A DNA stretch of 64,000 bases from Planctomycetota bacterium (GTDB lineage: Bacteria > Planctomycetota > UBA8742 > UBA2392), in the NCBI GenBank assembly GCA_022071975.1, contig JAJVIO010000010.1, positions 37,047 to 101,046 of the forward strand, given 5' to 3'. The notes under the pieces are model-generated. The model searched no databases. It was not told where the DNA came from and saw only the letters and a list, made by a program, of their open reading frames with translations. Shown in pieces: positions 37,225 through 47,247 of this stretch. The stretch's first letter is position 1. Each line of letters opens with the position of its first letter. Position numbers and translations under genes: made by a program.

Positions 37225-38091
37225 ATGCTTCGATACGCCCTCTTCGCCATGGCTGTCATTGCACTGATGATCAGCAGCACTCCCGCCGTCAACGCCGACC
37301 AGTTCGACGATGCCGTCAAGAACTTCCCTAACCCGGACAAGCGCAAAGTCTACACCTTCTGGCTGACCATGCCCAACGCACTGCCGACCAACATCGTGCC
37401 CGCGTTCGTGAAGGACGCTGTCGCGCTGCCGGGCGCAGAGGGGTTTGCCGGCAGCACCAGCGAAACCTACCTGCGACTGGTCTCGAAGGAGAAGCAGAAA
37501 GTCAAGAAATCGGACATTGAGGCCCTGGCCAAGAAACACGGCTGCGGGCTCGGCAACTTCAAGGAACACGACGCCGACACCGGCTTGAAGCCCATGCCGC
37601 TGCCCTGGACCGACGCCCAGTTTGACGCCTTCTGGGTGAAAGGCCGAATCGTGGAGTGGGAGCACACGAGTTCCGGTGTGGTCCACGGCGACCCTCTTCC
37701 GCCGAGCAACAGCCAGTACAAGTGGGAAGTGCTGTCCGTGAGCGCGCCGGGAACAAAGCCCGCGGAACTCGAGGTTCTCTACACGCCCACAGCCAAGGGC
37801 GGGCAACCCGAAAAATGGAAGTACGACCTGGACGAAATGCGCGGCCTGACAACCAAGCGCAAGTTCATGTGCGACGTGACCACAGAATCCAAGAAGCTGC
37901 AGATCGGCAAGAAGGTCGTGAAGTGCACCGTGATCACCTGGAGCAACGAAGGCTGCAGCGGCGGAGGCGTCACCACGGAGAAGTTGTGGCTGTGCGAGGA
38001 TGTGCCGGGTGTGGCAGTGAAGTTTGAACAGTCCACCGTCTCGCGCGGCACCGTCCACAACGATGTCACCGAGGTGAAGGGCTGGCAGTAA
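37225..38091 (+). CDS. Secreted protein of unknown function
   Basis: 288 residues from ATG 37225, with GGAG upstream. The signal peptide is about 1-24 (FAMAVIALMISSTPAVNA). The mature protein is basic and beta-rich, with paired cysteines (HGCGLGNF, KFMCDV, VVKCTVITW, NEGCSGGG, KLWLCEDVPG) that may form disulfides in the periplasm. No family is recognised. The frame is open upstream to 37162 but without a signal-like start. The 228-bp region before it holds no gene. A terminator lies 21 bp after the stop codon. Confidence 0.75.
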   Translation: MLRYALFAMAVIALMISSTPAVNADQFDDAVKNFPNPDKRKVYTFWLTMPNALPTNIVPAFVKDAVALPGAEGFAGSTSETYLRLVSKEKQKVKKSDIEALAKKHGCGLGNFKEHDADTGLKPMPLPWTDAQFDAFWVKGRIVEWEHTSSGVVHGDPLPPSNSQYKWEVLSVSAPGTKPAELEVLYTPTAKGGQPEKWKYDLDEMRGLTTKRKFMCDVTTESKKLQIGKKVVKCTVITWSNEGCSGGGVTTEKLWLCEDVPGVAVKFEQSTVSRGTVHNDVTEVKGWQ

Positions 38092-38112
38092 CGGTGACCG
38101 CCTGCTTCACAC

Positions 38113-38140
38113 AGGACCCCCGCCTTGCGGGGGTCCTTTT
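38113..38140. terminator. Rho-independent terminator between convergent genes
   Basis: The 11-bp stem AGGACCCCCGC / GCGGGGGTCCT with a CTT loop is followed by TTTT on the plus side. It lies between the secreted-protein gene and the convergent outer-membrane gene, and could serve both. Confidence 0.85.
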
Positions 38141-38154
38141 GTTGCCGTGCTGCA

Positions 38155-39564
38155 TCAGAAGTAGTAGGTGTAGCCGACCAGCAGGCTGATCGCGAAGTAG
38201 CTGATGTCCGTGCGGCTTGTGCTGCCTGTCAGCAGACGCGCCTCGCTGACGTTGTCGAAGCTGATCGGCTGCTCTGTGCGCCCGGCGCCCAGCACGAACT
38301 GCAGGCCCACCATCAGCTCATGCTTGGCCGCGCCGTTATCCTGGCGCGTGGTGAACGAGATGCCCGTGTCAAAGTGGAACAGGTCCCAGCTGCTGATCCC
38401 GAAGTGCAGGCCGTGATGGTCAAGGTAGTCCGCGGCGGCGTCGCGGCGCATGCTCCAGAAGCCGTGCCAGTTCTCGCTGAACTCGGTCTCCAGGCCGATT
38501 GCCACGTTGAACGCGCCGCGCTTGGCATCGTACAGCGTCAGCAGCTCGCGGCTGCTTTCACTGCCCGGTGCGCCCAGGAAGAACGCCTTGTCGCCGGAGG
38601 GCGACGCCGGAGAGTACAGGCCCACGGGCAGAAACCACTCCGCGGCCAGCGCAAGCGTAACCGGCCCGAAGTCATAGTCGACGCCGGTGGCGAAGGACCA
38701 GGGGGTGCGGTATTCGCTGGGCACGCCGTCGCGACGGTCGTTGGCTTCCAGCTGGTCGCTGGTGCCGTTGCCGTCGATGTCGAGGTCGTCCACGCTGATC
38801 TGGCGCCGCACCGTGGCCGCGCCGAACAGGTTGACGCTCTGGGTGGTGACGGCGATGCCCATCTTCAGCCCGCCGAACTGGGCGGATACGCCGAGCTTCC
38901 AGAGCGTGCGGACGTTCCAGAAGTCGAAGCCCGCGATGTTGTCGGCGCCGAAGGTCTGGCCGCCGGCGACGGCGCGGGTAGTGATGTTGAAGTCCTGCTC
39001 CTCAAAGCGCAGGCAACCGAAGTGCGTGACGCCCACACCCAGCCAGTCAGTGATCGCCCAGCCGAAGCTGAGCCCGGCCCAGTATTCCTCGGTGTTGGTG
39101 CGGAACTGGAAGCTGCCGATGTACTGCTCCAGCCCCGCCGAGCGCGCGTCGTCGATGGCATTACGCATGTCTTCGATGCGCGTGCTGACGTTGGCGTTGA
39201 AGAACTGGCGGGCCATGATCTGGAAGCCCATGGCAATGCCCGGCTGATCGAACAGGAACACGCCCGAGCCCGCCAGCGGGATGATGTCGCCCCGGGTGCT
39301 GGTGAGGTTCAGGCCGTCGCCCGCGCCGTCGGCGATGGTCAGCGTGCTGAGCTGGTAGCCGTCGGCGCTGACCTTCAGCGAATCGTTGGTGATCCAGCCC
39401 AGGCGGCCGGGGTTGTAGTAGCAGGCGCTGGTGTCGTCCACGCCGCCGATCACGGCGCCGCCCATCAGGCTGGAGCGCGTGCCGAACTGGTGGGTCCAGT
39501 AGTGGTTGTCCTGGGCGGCAAGGCCGCCGCAAATCAGCAGCAAGGCGAGGATAGCTCGCAGCAT
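38155..39564 (-). CDS. Outer-membrane beta-barrel protein (FadL/OmpP1-like)
   Basis: 469 residues from ATG 39564, with a signal peptide (LRAILALLLICGGLAAQ). The chain has regular alternating amphipathic strands and ends in a C-terminal aromatic beta-signal (LLVGYTYYF), as BAM substrates do. The region after the signal (GTRSSLMGGAVIGGVDDTSACYYNPGRLGW) has the outline of FadL/PorV-like proteins (repeated G-G-A, 'YYNPG'). An Asp-rich DLDIDGNGTSD loop may bind calcium. Transport of hydrophobic compounds is possible but not shown. It lies downstream of actF in the same orientation, beyond an inverted repeat. The frame is open to 39606, without signal-peptide character. Confidence 0.75.
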   Translation of the reverse strand: MLRAILALLLICGGLAAQDNHYWTHQFGTRSSLMGGAVIGGVDDTSACYYNPGRLGWITNDSLKVSADGYQLSTLTIADGAGDGLNLTSTRGDIIPLAGSGVFLFDQPGIAMGFQIMARQFFNANVSTRIEDMRNAIDDARSAGLEQYIGSFQFRTNTEEYWAGLSFGWAITDWLGVGVTHFGCLRFEEQDFNITTRAVAGGQTFGADNIAGFDFWNVRTLWKLGVSAQFGGLKMGIAVTTQSVNLFGAATVRRQISVDDLDIDGNGTSDQLEANDRRDGVPSEYRTPWSFATGVDYDFGPVTLALAAEWFLPVGLYSPASPSGDKAFFLGAPGSESSRELLTLYDAKRGAFNVAIGLETEFSENWHGFWSMRRDAAADYLDHHGLHFGISSWDLFHFDTGISFTTRQDNGAAKHELMVGLQFVLGAGRTEQPISFDNVSEARLLTGSTSRTDISYFAISLLVGYTYYF

Positions 39565-39597
39565 GGTACGCCCCCGTGGCTTGAACAGCGAATGAAC

Positions 39598-39659
39598 AAT
39601 AACCAATAACCAAATACCAATGCCGGGGAAACCCCGTTGGTCATTGGTGATTGGTTATT
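39598..39659. repeat. Inverted repeat of AACCAAT/ATTGGTT units (copy 1)
   Basis: The left arm AATAACCAATAACCAAAT... pairs with the right arm ...CATTGGTGATTGGTTATT around a CCGGGGAAACCCCG mini-hairpin. A second member of the family is at 56414-56483. It lies between actF and the barrel protein gene and may act as a terminator. Confidence 0.85.
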
Positions 39660-39672
39660 TGCGGTTGCAGGG

Positions 39673-40911
39673 CTAGATGTGGTGGTGGACCGACTCTTCG
39701 AAGTACGGGTCCTTCTTTGCAAGCAAGGGCGCCTTCTCGAGGGCCTTCAGCGTCACGAACAGGAACAGCCCGATCACGCCGACCACGATGCCGATCTGCC
39801 AGAAGGTGGTGTAGGGCATGTAGTGCGGCTCAGGCATACCCGCCGCGTTGGCGTGGGGCTTGGGAGTGACGTACTGCCACAGGTCCACGAAGCGGCCCAG
39901 CAGCGCGATCACCGCGGCGATCGCCAGCGTCTTCAGGTTCCGCTTGTTCGGGCGCGGCAGCAGGATGAAGAACACCAGCGCCCAGTTGAGCAGCGGATTC
40001 AGCACGAAGGTCACCCAGAACCACGGCGTGTTCCAGCGCGCGATGTAGTGGGCGGTCTCTTCCGGGATGTTCGAGTACCAGATCAGCAGGAACTGGCAGA
40101 ACCAGATGTAGGCCCAGAACGTGGCCGACGCCAGCAGCCAGATTCCCAGGTTATGGAAGTGGTTTTCGTTCACGGCCGAGCGCAGGTAGCCCAGGCGGCG
40201 CAGCAGCAGCAGCGTCAGGATCAGCATGGCGAAGCCGCTCTCGACGATGCCGGCGAACTGGTAGACGCCGAACATGGTGCTGAACCAGGTGGGCTCGACG
40301 GACTTGATGTAATCCAGGCCGGCGAAGGTAACCGACAGGCCGAACACGATGGCAAACGGCGCGGCCAGGTTCTTCTGGGTGAAGGTGTGCTTGACGTCGC
40401 CGTCCACGTCCTGCTTGCGCGAGGCGCGGGTCATGATGAGGGCAAAGGCGGTCCACAGCACAAAGTACAGCGCGGTGCGGCCGAGGAAACCGGGGATGTT
40501 GAGGAACTTGGACTTGTGCGAGATCAGCGTGCTGTGCAGGTCGCCGTGGTCCACGGGGTGGGCCCACTCATACAACTGGTGTTCCTTGAACAGGAAGGTC
40601 AGGCACAGCACTCCGATGGTAAGCAGCCCGACGGGGAAGTACTGCAGCATGGCCTCAGGCACGCGTTTCATGGTGACGTGCCAGCCGGCGCTGCTGAGGT
40701 TGTTGATGATCAGGAAGAACATGCCGAACAGCGGGAAGCCAAGCACGTACCAGGACGCGATGGCCCATCCGCCGAACGCCAGGTCGGCGCCGCCGAGGAA
40801 CGACAGGCCGAAAGTCGCCAGTCCCACGCCGATGGCCGCCAGGCAGGCGATCTTCACCAGGGCGGGGAAGCTGAACTTCTCGGGCTCGTCAATGTGCACA
40901 GCTTCGCTCAT
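39673..40911 (-). CDS. actF: Alternative complex III subunit ActF (integral membrane)
   Basis: 412 residues with about ten membrane helices: TLISHKSKFLNIPGFLGRTA, WHVTMKRVPEAMLQYFPVGL and LASATFWAYIWFCQFLLIWY mark the ActF family. ActF is a quinol-site-side membrane subunit of the bacterial quinol:cytochrome c oxidoreductase that replaces bc1. It is the last Act gene, 3 bp after actE. The C-terminus is ESVHHHI, one of several histidine-rich tails in this operon. Confidence 0.92.
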   Translation of the reverse strand: MSEAVHIDEPEKFSFPALVKIACLAAIGVGLATFGLSFLGGADLAFGGWAIASWYVLGFPLFGMFFLIINNLSSAGWHVTMKRVPEAMLQYFPVGLLTIGVLCLTFLFKEHQLYEWAHPVDHGDLHSTLISHKSKFLNIPGFLGRTALYFVLWTAFALIMTRASRKQDVDGDVKHTFTQKNLAAPFAIVFGLSVTFAGLDYIKSVEPTWFSTMFGVYQFAGIVESGFAMLILTLLLLRRLGYLRSAVNENHFHNLGIWLLASATFWAYIWFCQFLLIWYSNIPEETAHYIARWNTPWFWVTFVLNPLLNWALVFFILLPRPNKRNLKTLAIAAVIALLGRFVDLWQYVTPKPHANAAGMPEPHYMPYTTFWQIGIVVGVIGLFLFVTLKALEKAPLLAKKDPYFEESVHHHI

Positions 40912-40914
40912 GGC

Positions 40915-41649
40915 CTACTTGCCCTTCTGCAACTCGCGCAGGTAGCGGATCAGCTTCCAGCGATCGTCGTATTTCACGTGGTTCTTGTGCGCCGGCATGG
41001 TGTTGATGCCGTAGGTGATCACGTAGAACATTTCGCCGTCAGTGTATTTGTCGCGCACGGTGGCGTTGGCCAGCGTCGGCGCGCCGATGCCGAACTTCGT
41101 GACCGGCGCCATGCCCACGCCGTCCACGCCGTGGCAACCCTGGCAGTTCATGCGGAACAGGTTTTTGCCGCGCTTCAGCACCAGTTCCTGGTCATGCCCG
41201 CCCACGTTGGCGTAGGGGTTGCTAAGGTTCGCGCGCGCCCAGGCCAGCCGGTCGGCGAGGGCGGTCGGCACCTCGGCCGGCACCACCAGCGTCTTCTGGC
41301 CGCGATACACGGTGCCATCGGGCGGCGGCATCTCGGCCGTGCCCCACTTCTCGATGTAGGGGGGCAGCTCAGGCGTGTAGTCGGCGTACTTCTTCGCGTA
41401 GTCGTGGGTCGTCTGGCTTTCCCAGGCTTCGCTGTAGCCCATGTCGGGAAAGTACTCAATGTTGCGCTTGCCGAAGTCGCGCAGCAGGAAACCCGCCGCC
41501 AGCGCCGAGGCAATGGCACCCAGCAGCACGCCCAGGCCGATCCAGGCCCGCGGGCTGTACGTCTCATGGGCGCGCACCACGATATCCTTGGCCTTGTCGA
41601 GCTGCGCGGCCTGGATGTCGATCGCCTTGTTCAGAACCTTGTCAATCAC
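40915..41649 (-). CDS. actE: Alternative complex III subunit ActE (monohaem cytochrome c)
   Basis: 244 residues. An N-terminal membrane anchor (WIGLGVLLGAIASALAAGFL) is followed by a cytochrome c domain with one haem motif (CQGCH) and the distal methionine in GINTMPAH. It overlaps actD by 4 bp (ATGA), a sign of translational coupling. It hands electrons from the pentahaem ActA towards the terminal acceptor. Confidence 0.93.
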   Translation of the reverse strand: MIDKVLNKAIDIQAAQLDKAKDIVVRAHETYSPRAWIGLGVLLGAIASALAAGFLLRDFGKRNIEYFPDMGYSEAWESQTTHDYAKKYADYTPELPPYIEKWGTAEMPPPDGTVYRGQKTLVVPAEVPTALADRLAWARANLSNPYANVGGHDQELVLKRGKNLFRMNCQGCHGVDGVGMAPVTKFGIGAPTLANATVRDKYTDGEMFYVITYGINTMPAHKNHVKYDDRWKLIRYLRELQKGK

Positions 41650-42206
41650 GCGGCACCCCCTTCCGCTACCGCGGCTTCATAGTCGGGGCCGACCTGCTTG
41701 ACTTCCTCGGCGTGGTGCTGCGCGAAGATCTCACGGCACTTTGACTCATCGAAGTCTTCGTCCATCTCGATCGCGATTACAAAGCGATCGTCCGTCACGC
41801 GCGGGTGGAACAGCCGGGCCTTCTTGCCCGGGAAAATCCGGCACATGGCGAACAGGCCCAGCATGGTGCACAGACCGCCGATCAGCACCGTCAACTCGAA
41901 CATCACCGGCACGAAGGCCGGGAACGGGAACGGTGCCTTGCCGCCGATGTTCAGAGGCCAGTCCCAGGCACTCACATAGGTCATGCCCGAGATCGCGATG
42001 ATGCAGCCCATGGCGCCGCACAGGAAGGTCACCCAGGTGATCTTGCTGAACGGCAGGCCCATGGCGCGGTCCAGCCCGTGCACGGCGTAGGGCGCGAACA
42101 CGTCGTAGAACGTGAAACCCGCTTCGCGGCAGGCCTTGGTGGCCTCAAGCGTGTGGTCCTGCTCACGGAACACGCCAAGGAAGAGATCCGGCCGTTGATC
42201 AGCCAT
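41646..42206 (-). CDS. actD: Alternative complex III subunit ActD (DUF3341)
   Basis: 186 residues. It starts with a ferredoxin-like domain ([41 protein letters not shown]). Two membrane helices ([40 protein letters not shown]) and a C-terminal domain ([15 protein letters not shown]) follow. This is the ActD plan. It overlaps actC by 8 bp and actE by 4 bp. Confidence 0.93.
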   Translation of the reverse strand: MADQRPDLFLGVFREQDHTLEATKACREAGFTFYDVFAPYAVHGLDRAMGLPFSKITWVTFLCGAMGCIIAISGMTYVSAWDWPLNIGGKAPFPFPAFVPVMFELTVLIGGLCTMLGLFAMCRIFPGKKARLFHPRVTDDRFVIAIEMDEDFDESKCREIFAQHHAEEVKQVGPDYEAAVAEGGAA

Positions 42207-43605
42207 GGCTCACCTCCGGGTTCGCGCCGTGTGCCTTGTGGTCACCGTGGGATTTGCCCATGTCCATCACACCCTTCACTTCGCCGAACGCGATGGCGGG
42301 CATCACGCGCACGAAGATGAAGAACAACCAGAAGAACAGCCCGAAGCTGCCGATCAGGGTCGCGACCTCAATCCAGGTCGGGTGGTAGTACGACCAGCTG
42401 CTCGGCAGGTAATCGCGGTGCAGGCTGGTCACGATGATCACGAAGCGCTCAAACCACATGCCGATGTTCACGAAGATCGACATGATGAACAGCACCATCG
42501 GGCTGCGGCGCAGCTTCTTGAACCACAGCACCTGCGGGCTCAGCACGTTGCAGCTCACCATGATCCAGTACGACCAGGCGAACGGGCCGGTGGCGCGGTT
42601 GATGAAGGCAAAGCCCTCGTACATGCTGCCGCTGTACCAGGCAATGAAGAACTCGGTGCCGTAAGCCAGGCCCACCAGCGAGCCGGTCAGGATGATCACC
42701 TTGCCCATGTTCTCGAGGTGGTCCAGCGTGATGTAGTTCTCGAGCCGCATGGACTTGCGGGCGATCAGCAGCAGCGTCAGCACCATGCCGAAGCCCGAGA
42801 AGATCGCGCCCGCGACGAAGTAAGGCGGGAAGATCGTGGTGTGCCAGCCCGGGATCACCGAGGTGGCGAAGTCGAAGGACACGATGGTGTGCACGCTGAA
42901 CACCAGCGGCGTCGCAAGGCCGGCGAAGATCATGTACGCCGTCTCGTAGTGGTTCCAGTTGCGCACACTGCCGTTCCAGCCCTGGCTCAGCACGCCGTAG
43001 AACAGCTTGCGGCCCCAGTGCTTGGCGCGGTCGCGCACGGTGGCGAGGTCGGGAATCAGGCCGATGTACCAGAACACCGCCGAGATGGTCAGGTATGTCG
43101 AGATCGCGAACACGTCCCACAACAGCGGGCTGCGGAAGTTCACCCACAGGGGGCCGCGCAGGTTGGGGTAAGGCGCTACCCACAGGAAGCCGATCCAGAG
43201 CCGGCCCATGTGGATCAAGGGGAACAGGCCGGCGCACACCACGGCGAACAGCGTCATGGCCTCGGCTGAGCGGTTGATGCTGGTGCGCCATTTCTGGCGG
43301 AACAGGAACAGCACCGCGGAGATCAGTGTGCCGGCGTGACCGATACCGACCCAGAACACGAAGTTGGTAATGTCGAAGCCCCAGCCGACGGTCTTGTTCA
43401 GACCCCAGACGCCGATGCCTTCATAGAGTTCGTAGGCGACCAGCGCCACGAACATCAGCATCACCGCCCCGCTGCCGAAAAAGCCCAGCCACCAGAGCTG
43501 CGAAGGCTTGCCCTCGATGGACGAGCACACGTCCTGCGTGACGTCGTGCAGGGTCTTGTCCCCGTGCACGAGCGGCTTACGCAATGCTGAGTAAACGTGT
43601 CCCAT
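42199..43605 (-). CDS. actC: Alternative complex III subunit ActC (NrfD-like, quinol-binding)
   Basis: 468 residues in ten NrfD/PsrC-type membrane helices. Typical stretches are [59 protein letters not shown] and [19 protein letters not shown] ends. ActC and ActF each hold half of the membrane module and a quinol site is expected near the periplasmic face. The last 20 residues contain repeated histidines ([10 protein letters not shown]). Confidence 0.94.
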   Translation of the reverse strand: MGHVYSALRKPLVHGDKTLHDVTQDVCSSIEGKPSQLWWLGFFGSGAVMLMFVALVAYELYEGIGVWGLNKTVGWGFDITNFVFWVGIGHAGTLISAVLFLFRQKWRTSINRSAEAMTLFAVVCAGLFPLIHMGRLWIGFLWVAPYPNLRGPLWVNFRSPLLWDVFAISTYLTISAVFWYIGLIPDLATVRDRAKHWGRKLFYGVLSQGWNGSVRNWNHYETAYMIFAGLATPLVFSVHTIVSFDFATSVIPGWHTTIFPPYFVAGAIFSGFGMVLTLLLIARKSMRLENYITLDHLENMGKVIILTGSLVGLAYGTEFFIAWYSGSMYEGFAFINRATGPFAWSYWIMVSCNVLSPQVLWFKKLRRSPMVLFIMSIFVNIGMWFERFVIIVTSLHRDYLPSSWSYYHPTWIEVATLIGSFGLFFWLFFIFVRVMPAIAFGEVKGVMDMGKSHGDHKAHGANPEVSHG

Positions 43606-43624
43606 GGTCCTTGCCTACAATCCT

Positions 43625-46600
43625 CTAGTGTGCTTCTGCCTCGTGCCCGTGTCCGTGTCCGCGTTCCAGCACCAGCTCTGATTCCTTGGGCGGGCGGTTG
43701 CGCACCTTGGTCAGGTAGGTGACCGTGGGGCGCGTGTTGATTTCCGCCAGCACCGCGTAGTTGCGCGGGTCCTGCTCCAGGCGCGCGACCTTGCTTTCCT
43801 TGTCGTTGCGGTCACCGAAGATGATCGCGTTGGTCGGGCAGCTCTGGGCGCAGGCCGGCTGGATACTGCCGTCCTTGACGTCCGTGCCCGCCAGCGCCGC
43901 GGCCCGCTTGCCGTCGTAGATACGTTGCGCGCACATGCTGCACTTTTCCATCACGCCGCGGCTGCGCACCACGATGTCCGGATTCAGCACCAGGTTCATG
44001 GTCAGGTTGTGGTGCTCGTAGCGGAACCAGTTGAAGCGCCGCACCTTGTAAGGGCAGTTGTTAGCGCAGTAACGCGTGCCGATGCAGCGGTTGTACGCCT
44101 GCGCGTTCAGACCCTCGTCGGTGTGGCTGGTGGCGATCACCGGGCACACCGTCTCGCACGGCGCGTTCTCGCAGTGCTGGCACATCATGGGCTGGAAGCC
44201 GACCTCCGGGTTGGCGTCCTTGGTCAGGTCGCCGTCGAACTTGCTGCCGTCGTTGTCTTCGTAGTAGGTGTCGATGCGGATCCAGTGCATTTCGCGCCTG
44301 TACCACACCTCGTCTTTGCCCACTACCGGCACGTTGTTTTCGATGCTGCAGGCCACCTGGCACGCGTTGCAGCCGATGCACGCGTTCAGGTCGATGGTCA
44401 TGCCCCACTTGTGGCCTTTGTATTCCCAGCGCGGCCACAGCGTCACGTCCACCGGCGGGATCTCGTCCTGGTTGCCCGAGGTCGGGTCCTTCAGCCACTG
44501 CTCAAGGCTGGTCTGCTTCAGGATCGGGCGACCTTCCTGGCTGTCGTGTTCGCTGATCTTGGCCAGCTTGATGCGGCGCCCGGTCTTGCTGAGGCTGCCC
44601 GCCACCGGCTTGCCGCCCAGCAACGGGAAGGCGTTGCCGCCGATCGCGTACACGCCGTCAGCCAGCAGGTCCGGGTCCACGGCGTCTTCTTCCTTGCCGC
44701 GGCCGTGCACGATGGGGCCGGCCTTGGTACGGCCGTAACCGGTCGAGATTGCGACGGTGCCCTCTGCCTGGCCGGGCTGACGCATGACCGGCACCTTGCA
44801 GGTCGCCTTGCGACCTTCGATGTCGGCGCTGATCTCAACCACGTCGCCTTCGACCACGCCCTGGGCTTCCATGGTGGTGGGCGACATGAAAGCCATGTTG
44901 GTCCAGGTCACGCGCGACATGGGGTCGGCCATCTCGTGCAGCCAGCCGTTCACCGCGTGGCGGCCATCGCGCAGGTTGTAGGACTCGTACACCACGACCT
45001 CGAGGGCGCCGGTGTCGGCTACGTTGCCGGCCTCCTTGACGTCGCCCATGGCGGCATCACGGAAGGCGGGCTGGGTCGTGCCCGCGATGCGGTTGACGTA
45101 GCCAGTCTCGACGGCGCTGCCCCAGGCCTGGCCGCGCAGCACGCCGGCTTCCCAGGCGGTTTTCAGCACGTCGCGGTACTCCTTGTTGCCGTCCGGGTCG
45201 CCCAGCCACTTGAGCAGGCTGGTGAAGCCGTTGCGGGTGTCCCACAGGCGGCGCACGCCGGGCTGCGCCAGGCTGTGGAAGCCCTTGACCGGCTCGAAGT
45301 CGTTCCAACTTTCCAGCGGGTCGTCTTCGGCGGCGATCCAGGCGCACTCGGACGCCGTCTCGTCGGCACGGGGGCCGATGGCGATGGTGTTGGCCACCTT
45401 GCCCAGCAGTTCCTTGAACTTGGCGCCGTCGGGCAGGTCGTAAACCGGGTTGACGCCCCACACGATCAGCGTCTTCACCGTGCCCGCTTCCATGTCCTTG
45501 AGCAGCTTCGCCAGCTCGTCGTCGTTGCCGAGCTTCTGCTGCGAGGGCGTGGTGGCGTCCAGCGTGGTGCCGTAGGCGCCCAGCTTGTGGTTGATGAAAT
45601 TCACCAGCTTCTGCTCGCGCGTGTCGCGGCTGCCGCTCACCACCAGGCCGCGACGGCCGGCGGCCTTCAGCTCAGCGGCGATCTTGTCCAGCGCCGCGGC
45701 GTCAACACTGTGCTTGCCGGGCGCGCCGAAGTCGCCGCCCAGGCGGTTCGCGAGCTCAAGCAGCACGGCGCCGCGCTCGCTGTCCTTGATGCGGAAACGC
45801 TCGTCGGCGTTGGCGCCGGTCAGCGACATGCGCGCCTCAAGCACCAGCAGGCGGCTCATGGCCTTGCGCCCGAACTTCAGGTCGCGCTGGGTGGCCCAGT
45901 CGCGGGCGTGTTCGACGGGGCTCAGCCAGGTGCCCAGGAAGTCCGCACCGAAGCTCACCACCACCGTGGCCTCGTTGAAACGATAGCGCGGGATCACGGC
46001 CTTGCCGTGCGTCTCGCCGTGGGCCTTCGCGATCGCGTAGCACGAGACCGCGTCGTAGGCGACGTGACGGCCGCCCTTGGCCTTGAAGCGCTCGATGATC
46101 TCGCGGCCGCAGGCGCCGTTGATCGTGCCGGTCAGCAGCACCGCACCGGCGCCGACGGCGGACTTGGCGGCGGCGTCCAGGGCCGACCACTCGACTTTTT
46201 CGCCGGCCTTGTTGACCGGGTGGTGCAGGCGGTCGGGGTTGTACAGCGTCCAGAGCTGGGCCTGGCCCACGCCGCACAGGCCGCCGCCCATGGGGCTTTC
46301 GTTGCCTTCCAGCTTGATGGGACGGCCGTCGCGCACCTTCATCAGCGTGCCGCAGTTGGCGCTGCAGCCCTGGCAGGTGGAGGCGTAGTAGTAGGACACG
46401 CCCGGTGTGACGCCCTCGACCTTATTGAGCAGCGGTTTCACTTCGCGGGTGTTGGCCGTGCAGCCGGCGATCACGGCGCCCATGGCGGCCATGCCGGTGA
46501 CTTTCATGAAGTCGCGGCGGCCTTTGCTGACAAGCTCGACCTCGCGCCGCAGCTCAGGCGGCATGTCGTTCAGTTCGGCGTCGTTGGTGCGGATTTCCAT
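43625..46600 (-). CDS. actB: Alternative complex III subunit ActB (iron-sulfur, molybdopterin-fold)
   Basis: 991 residues. A twin-arginine signal (KGRRDFMKVTGMAAMGAVIAGC) also contains a lipobox-like Cys. The catalytic-fold domain keeps a Cys-rich start (CQGCSANCGTLMKV) but is thought not to bind molybdopterin. The C-terminal domain has four cysteine clusters for three [4Fe-4S] and one [3Fe-4S]: CIGCNACQVAC, CQHCENAPCETVC, CIGTRYCANNCPYK and CSMCAQRI...CAQSCP. It is a fused form of the two subunits found separately in polysulfide reductases. The tail GHGHGHEAEAH is histidine-rich. A 1091-codon frame on the opposite strand is an artefact. Confidence 0.95.
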   Translation of the reverse strand: MEIRTNDAELNDMPPELRREVELVSKGRRDFMKVTGMAAMGAVIAGCTANTREVKPLLNKVEGVTPGVSYYYASTCQGCSANCGTLMKVRDGRPIKLEGNESPMGGGLCGVGQAQLWTLYNPDRLHHPVNKAGEKVEWSALDAAAKSAVGAGAVLLTGTINGACGREIIERFKAKGGRHVAYDAVSCYAIAKAHGETHGKAVIPRYRFNEATVVVSFGADFLGTWLSPVEHARDWATQRDLKFGRKAMSRLLVLEARMSLTGANADERFRIKDSERGAVLLELANRLGGDFGAPGKHSVDAAALDKIAAELKAAGRRGLVVSGSRDTREQKLVNFINHKLGAYGTTLDATTPSQQKLGNDDELAKLLKDMEAGTVKTLIVWGVNPVYDLPDGAKFKELLGKVANTIAIGPRADETASECAWIAAEDDPLESWNDFEPVKGFHSLAQPGVRRLWDTRNGFTSLLKWLGDPDGNKEYRDVLKTAWEAGVLRGQAWGSAVETGYVNRIAGTTQPAFRDAAMGDVKEAGNVADTGALEVVVYESYNLRDGRHAVNGWLHEMADPMSRVTWTNMAFMSPTTMEAQGVVEGDVVEISADIEGRKATCKVPVMRQPGQAEGTVAISTGYGRTKAGPIVHGRGKEEDAVDPDLLADGVYAIGGNAFPLLGGKPVAGSLSKTGRRIKLAKISEHDSQEGRPILKQTSLEQWLKDPTSGNQDEIPPVDVTLWPRWEYKGHKWGMTIDLNACIGCNACQVACSIENNVPVVGKDEVWYRREMHWIRIDTYYEDNDGSKFDGDLTKDANPEVGFQPMMCQHCENAPCETVCPVIATSHTDEGLNAQAYNRCIGTRYCANNCPYKVRRFNWFRYEHHNLTMNLVLNPDIVVRSRGVMEKCSMCAQRIYDGKRAAALAGTDVKDGSIQPACAQSCPTNAIIFGDRNDKESKVARLEQDPRNYAVLAEINTRPTVTYLTKVRNRPPKESELVLERGHGHGHEAEAH

Positions 46601-46609
46601 CGGCTCTCT

Positions 46610-47230
46610 TTACCTGTGGCACGCGTCGCAGGCGTTGACCGGCGCCCGGGCCGGCAGCTTAGCCGCCTCGTGGCGCTGGTTCTGGTCGCGGTGGCAGTTG
46701 ATGCAGAAACCCATGGTCAGCTGCTCTTTCTGCCGGGCGACGCCTTCTTTAGTCATGTCGCCGTGGCATTGAGCGCAGTCAATTCCGTCCGTCACGTTGC
46801 CGTCCGCGTCGATGAACTGCGCGATACGCACGTGGGTCTGGTGGTTGAAGTACACGAAGTCGGCGTTGTTGTGCACCCGCTTCCAGGCCACGCCTTCGCC
46901 CATGCCGTTGTTGTAGGCCTTCTCAAGCAGCGCGATCGACTCCTTGGCGCTGGCCGTGCGGCCCTTGACCGTCTTGTGGCAGTTCCAGCAGGTGTCCAGG
47001 CTCGGGATCGCGGCGTGGCGGCCCTCGTCGGCGCCGGTGTGGCAGTACTGGCAGTCGATATTCAGCACGCCCGCGTGCAGGCGGTGGCTGTAGGGAATCG
47101 GCTGCGTGGGCTGGTAGTTGGTGTGCAGGTTCGGCAGCTGGACGTCCGCGACTTCACGGAAGCCAAGCAGGATCGGCATCGCCATCCCGATGGTCAGTAG
47201 GAAGAACAAGACTGCCAGCTTCGCGTTCAT
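46610..47230 (-). CDS. actA: Alternative complex III subunit ActA (pentahaem cytochrome c)
   Basis: 206 residues with an N-terminal membrane helix and exactly five CxxCH motifs: CQYCH, CWNCH, CAQCH, CINCH and CDACH. It begins the core act genes, 9 bp before actB. ActA faces the periplasm and distributes electrons from the iron-sulfur clusters of ActB. Confidence 0.96.
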   Translation of the reverse strand: MNAKLAVLFFLLTIGMAMPILLGFREVADVQLPNLHTNYQPTQPIPYSHRLHAGVLNIDCQYCHTGADEGRHAAIPSLDTCWNCHKTVKGRTASAKESIALLEKAYNNGMGEGVAWKRVHNNADFVYFNHQTHVRIAQFIDADGNVTDGIDCAQCHGDMTKEGVARQKEQLTMGFCINCHRDQNQRHEAAKLPARAPVNACDACHR

Positions 47231-47247
47231 CGCGTACCCTGCCGCTC

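Noticed and set aside
43925..47200. 1091-codon open frame antisense to actB/actA
   Set aside because: Composition (Val, His, Arg, Ala, Gly in excess) is that of an antisense frame in GC-rich DNA. It lies wholly over confidently assigned genes and has no recognisable domain.
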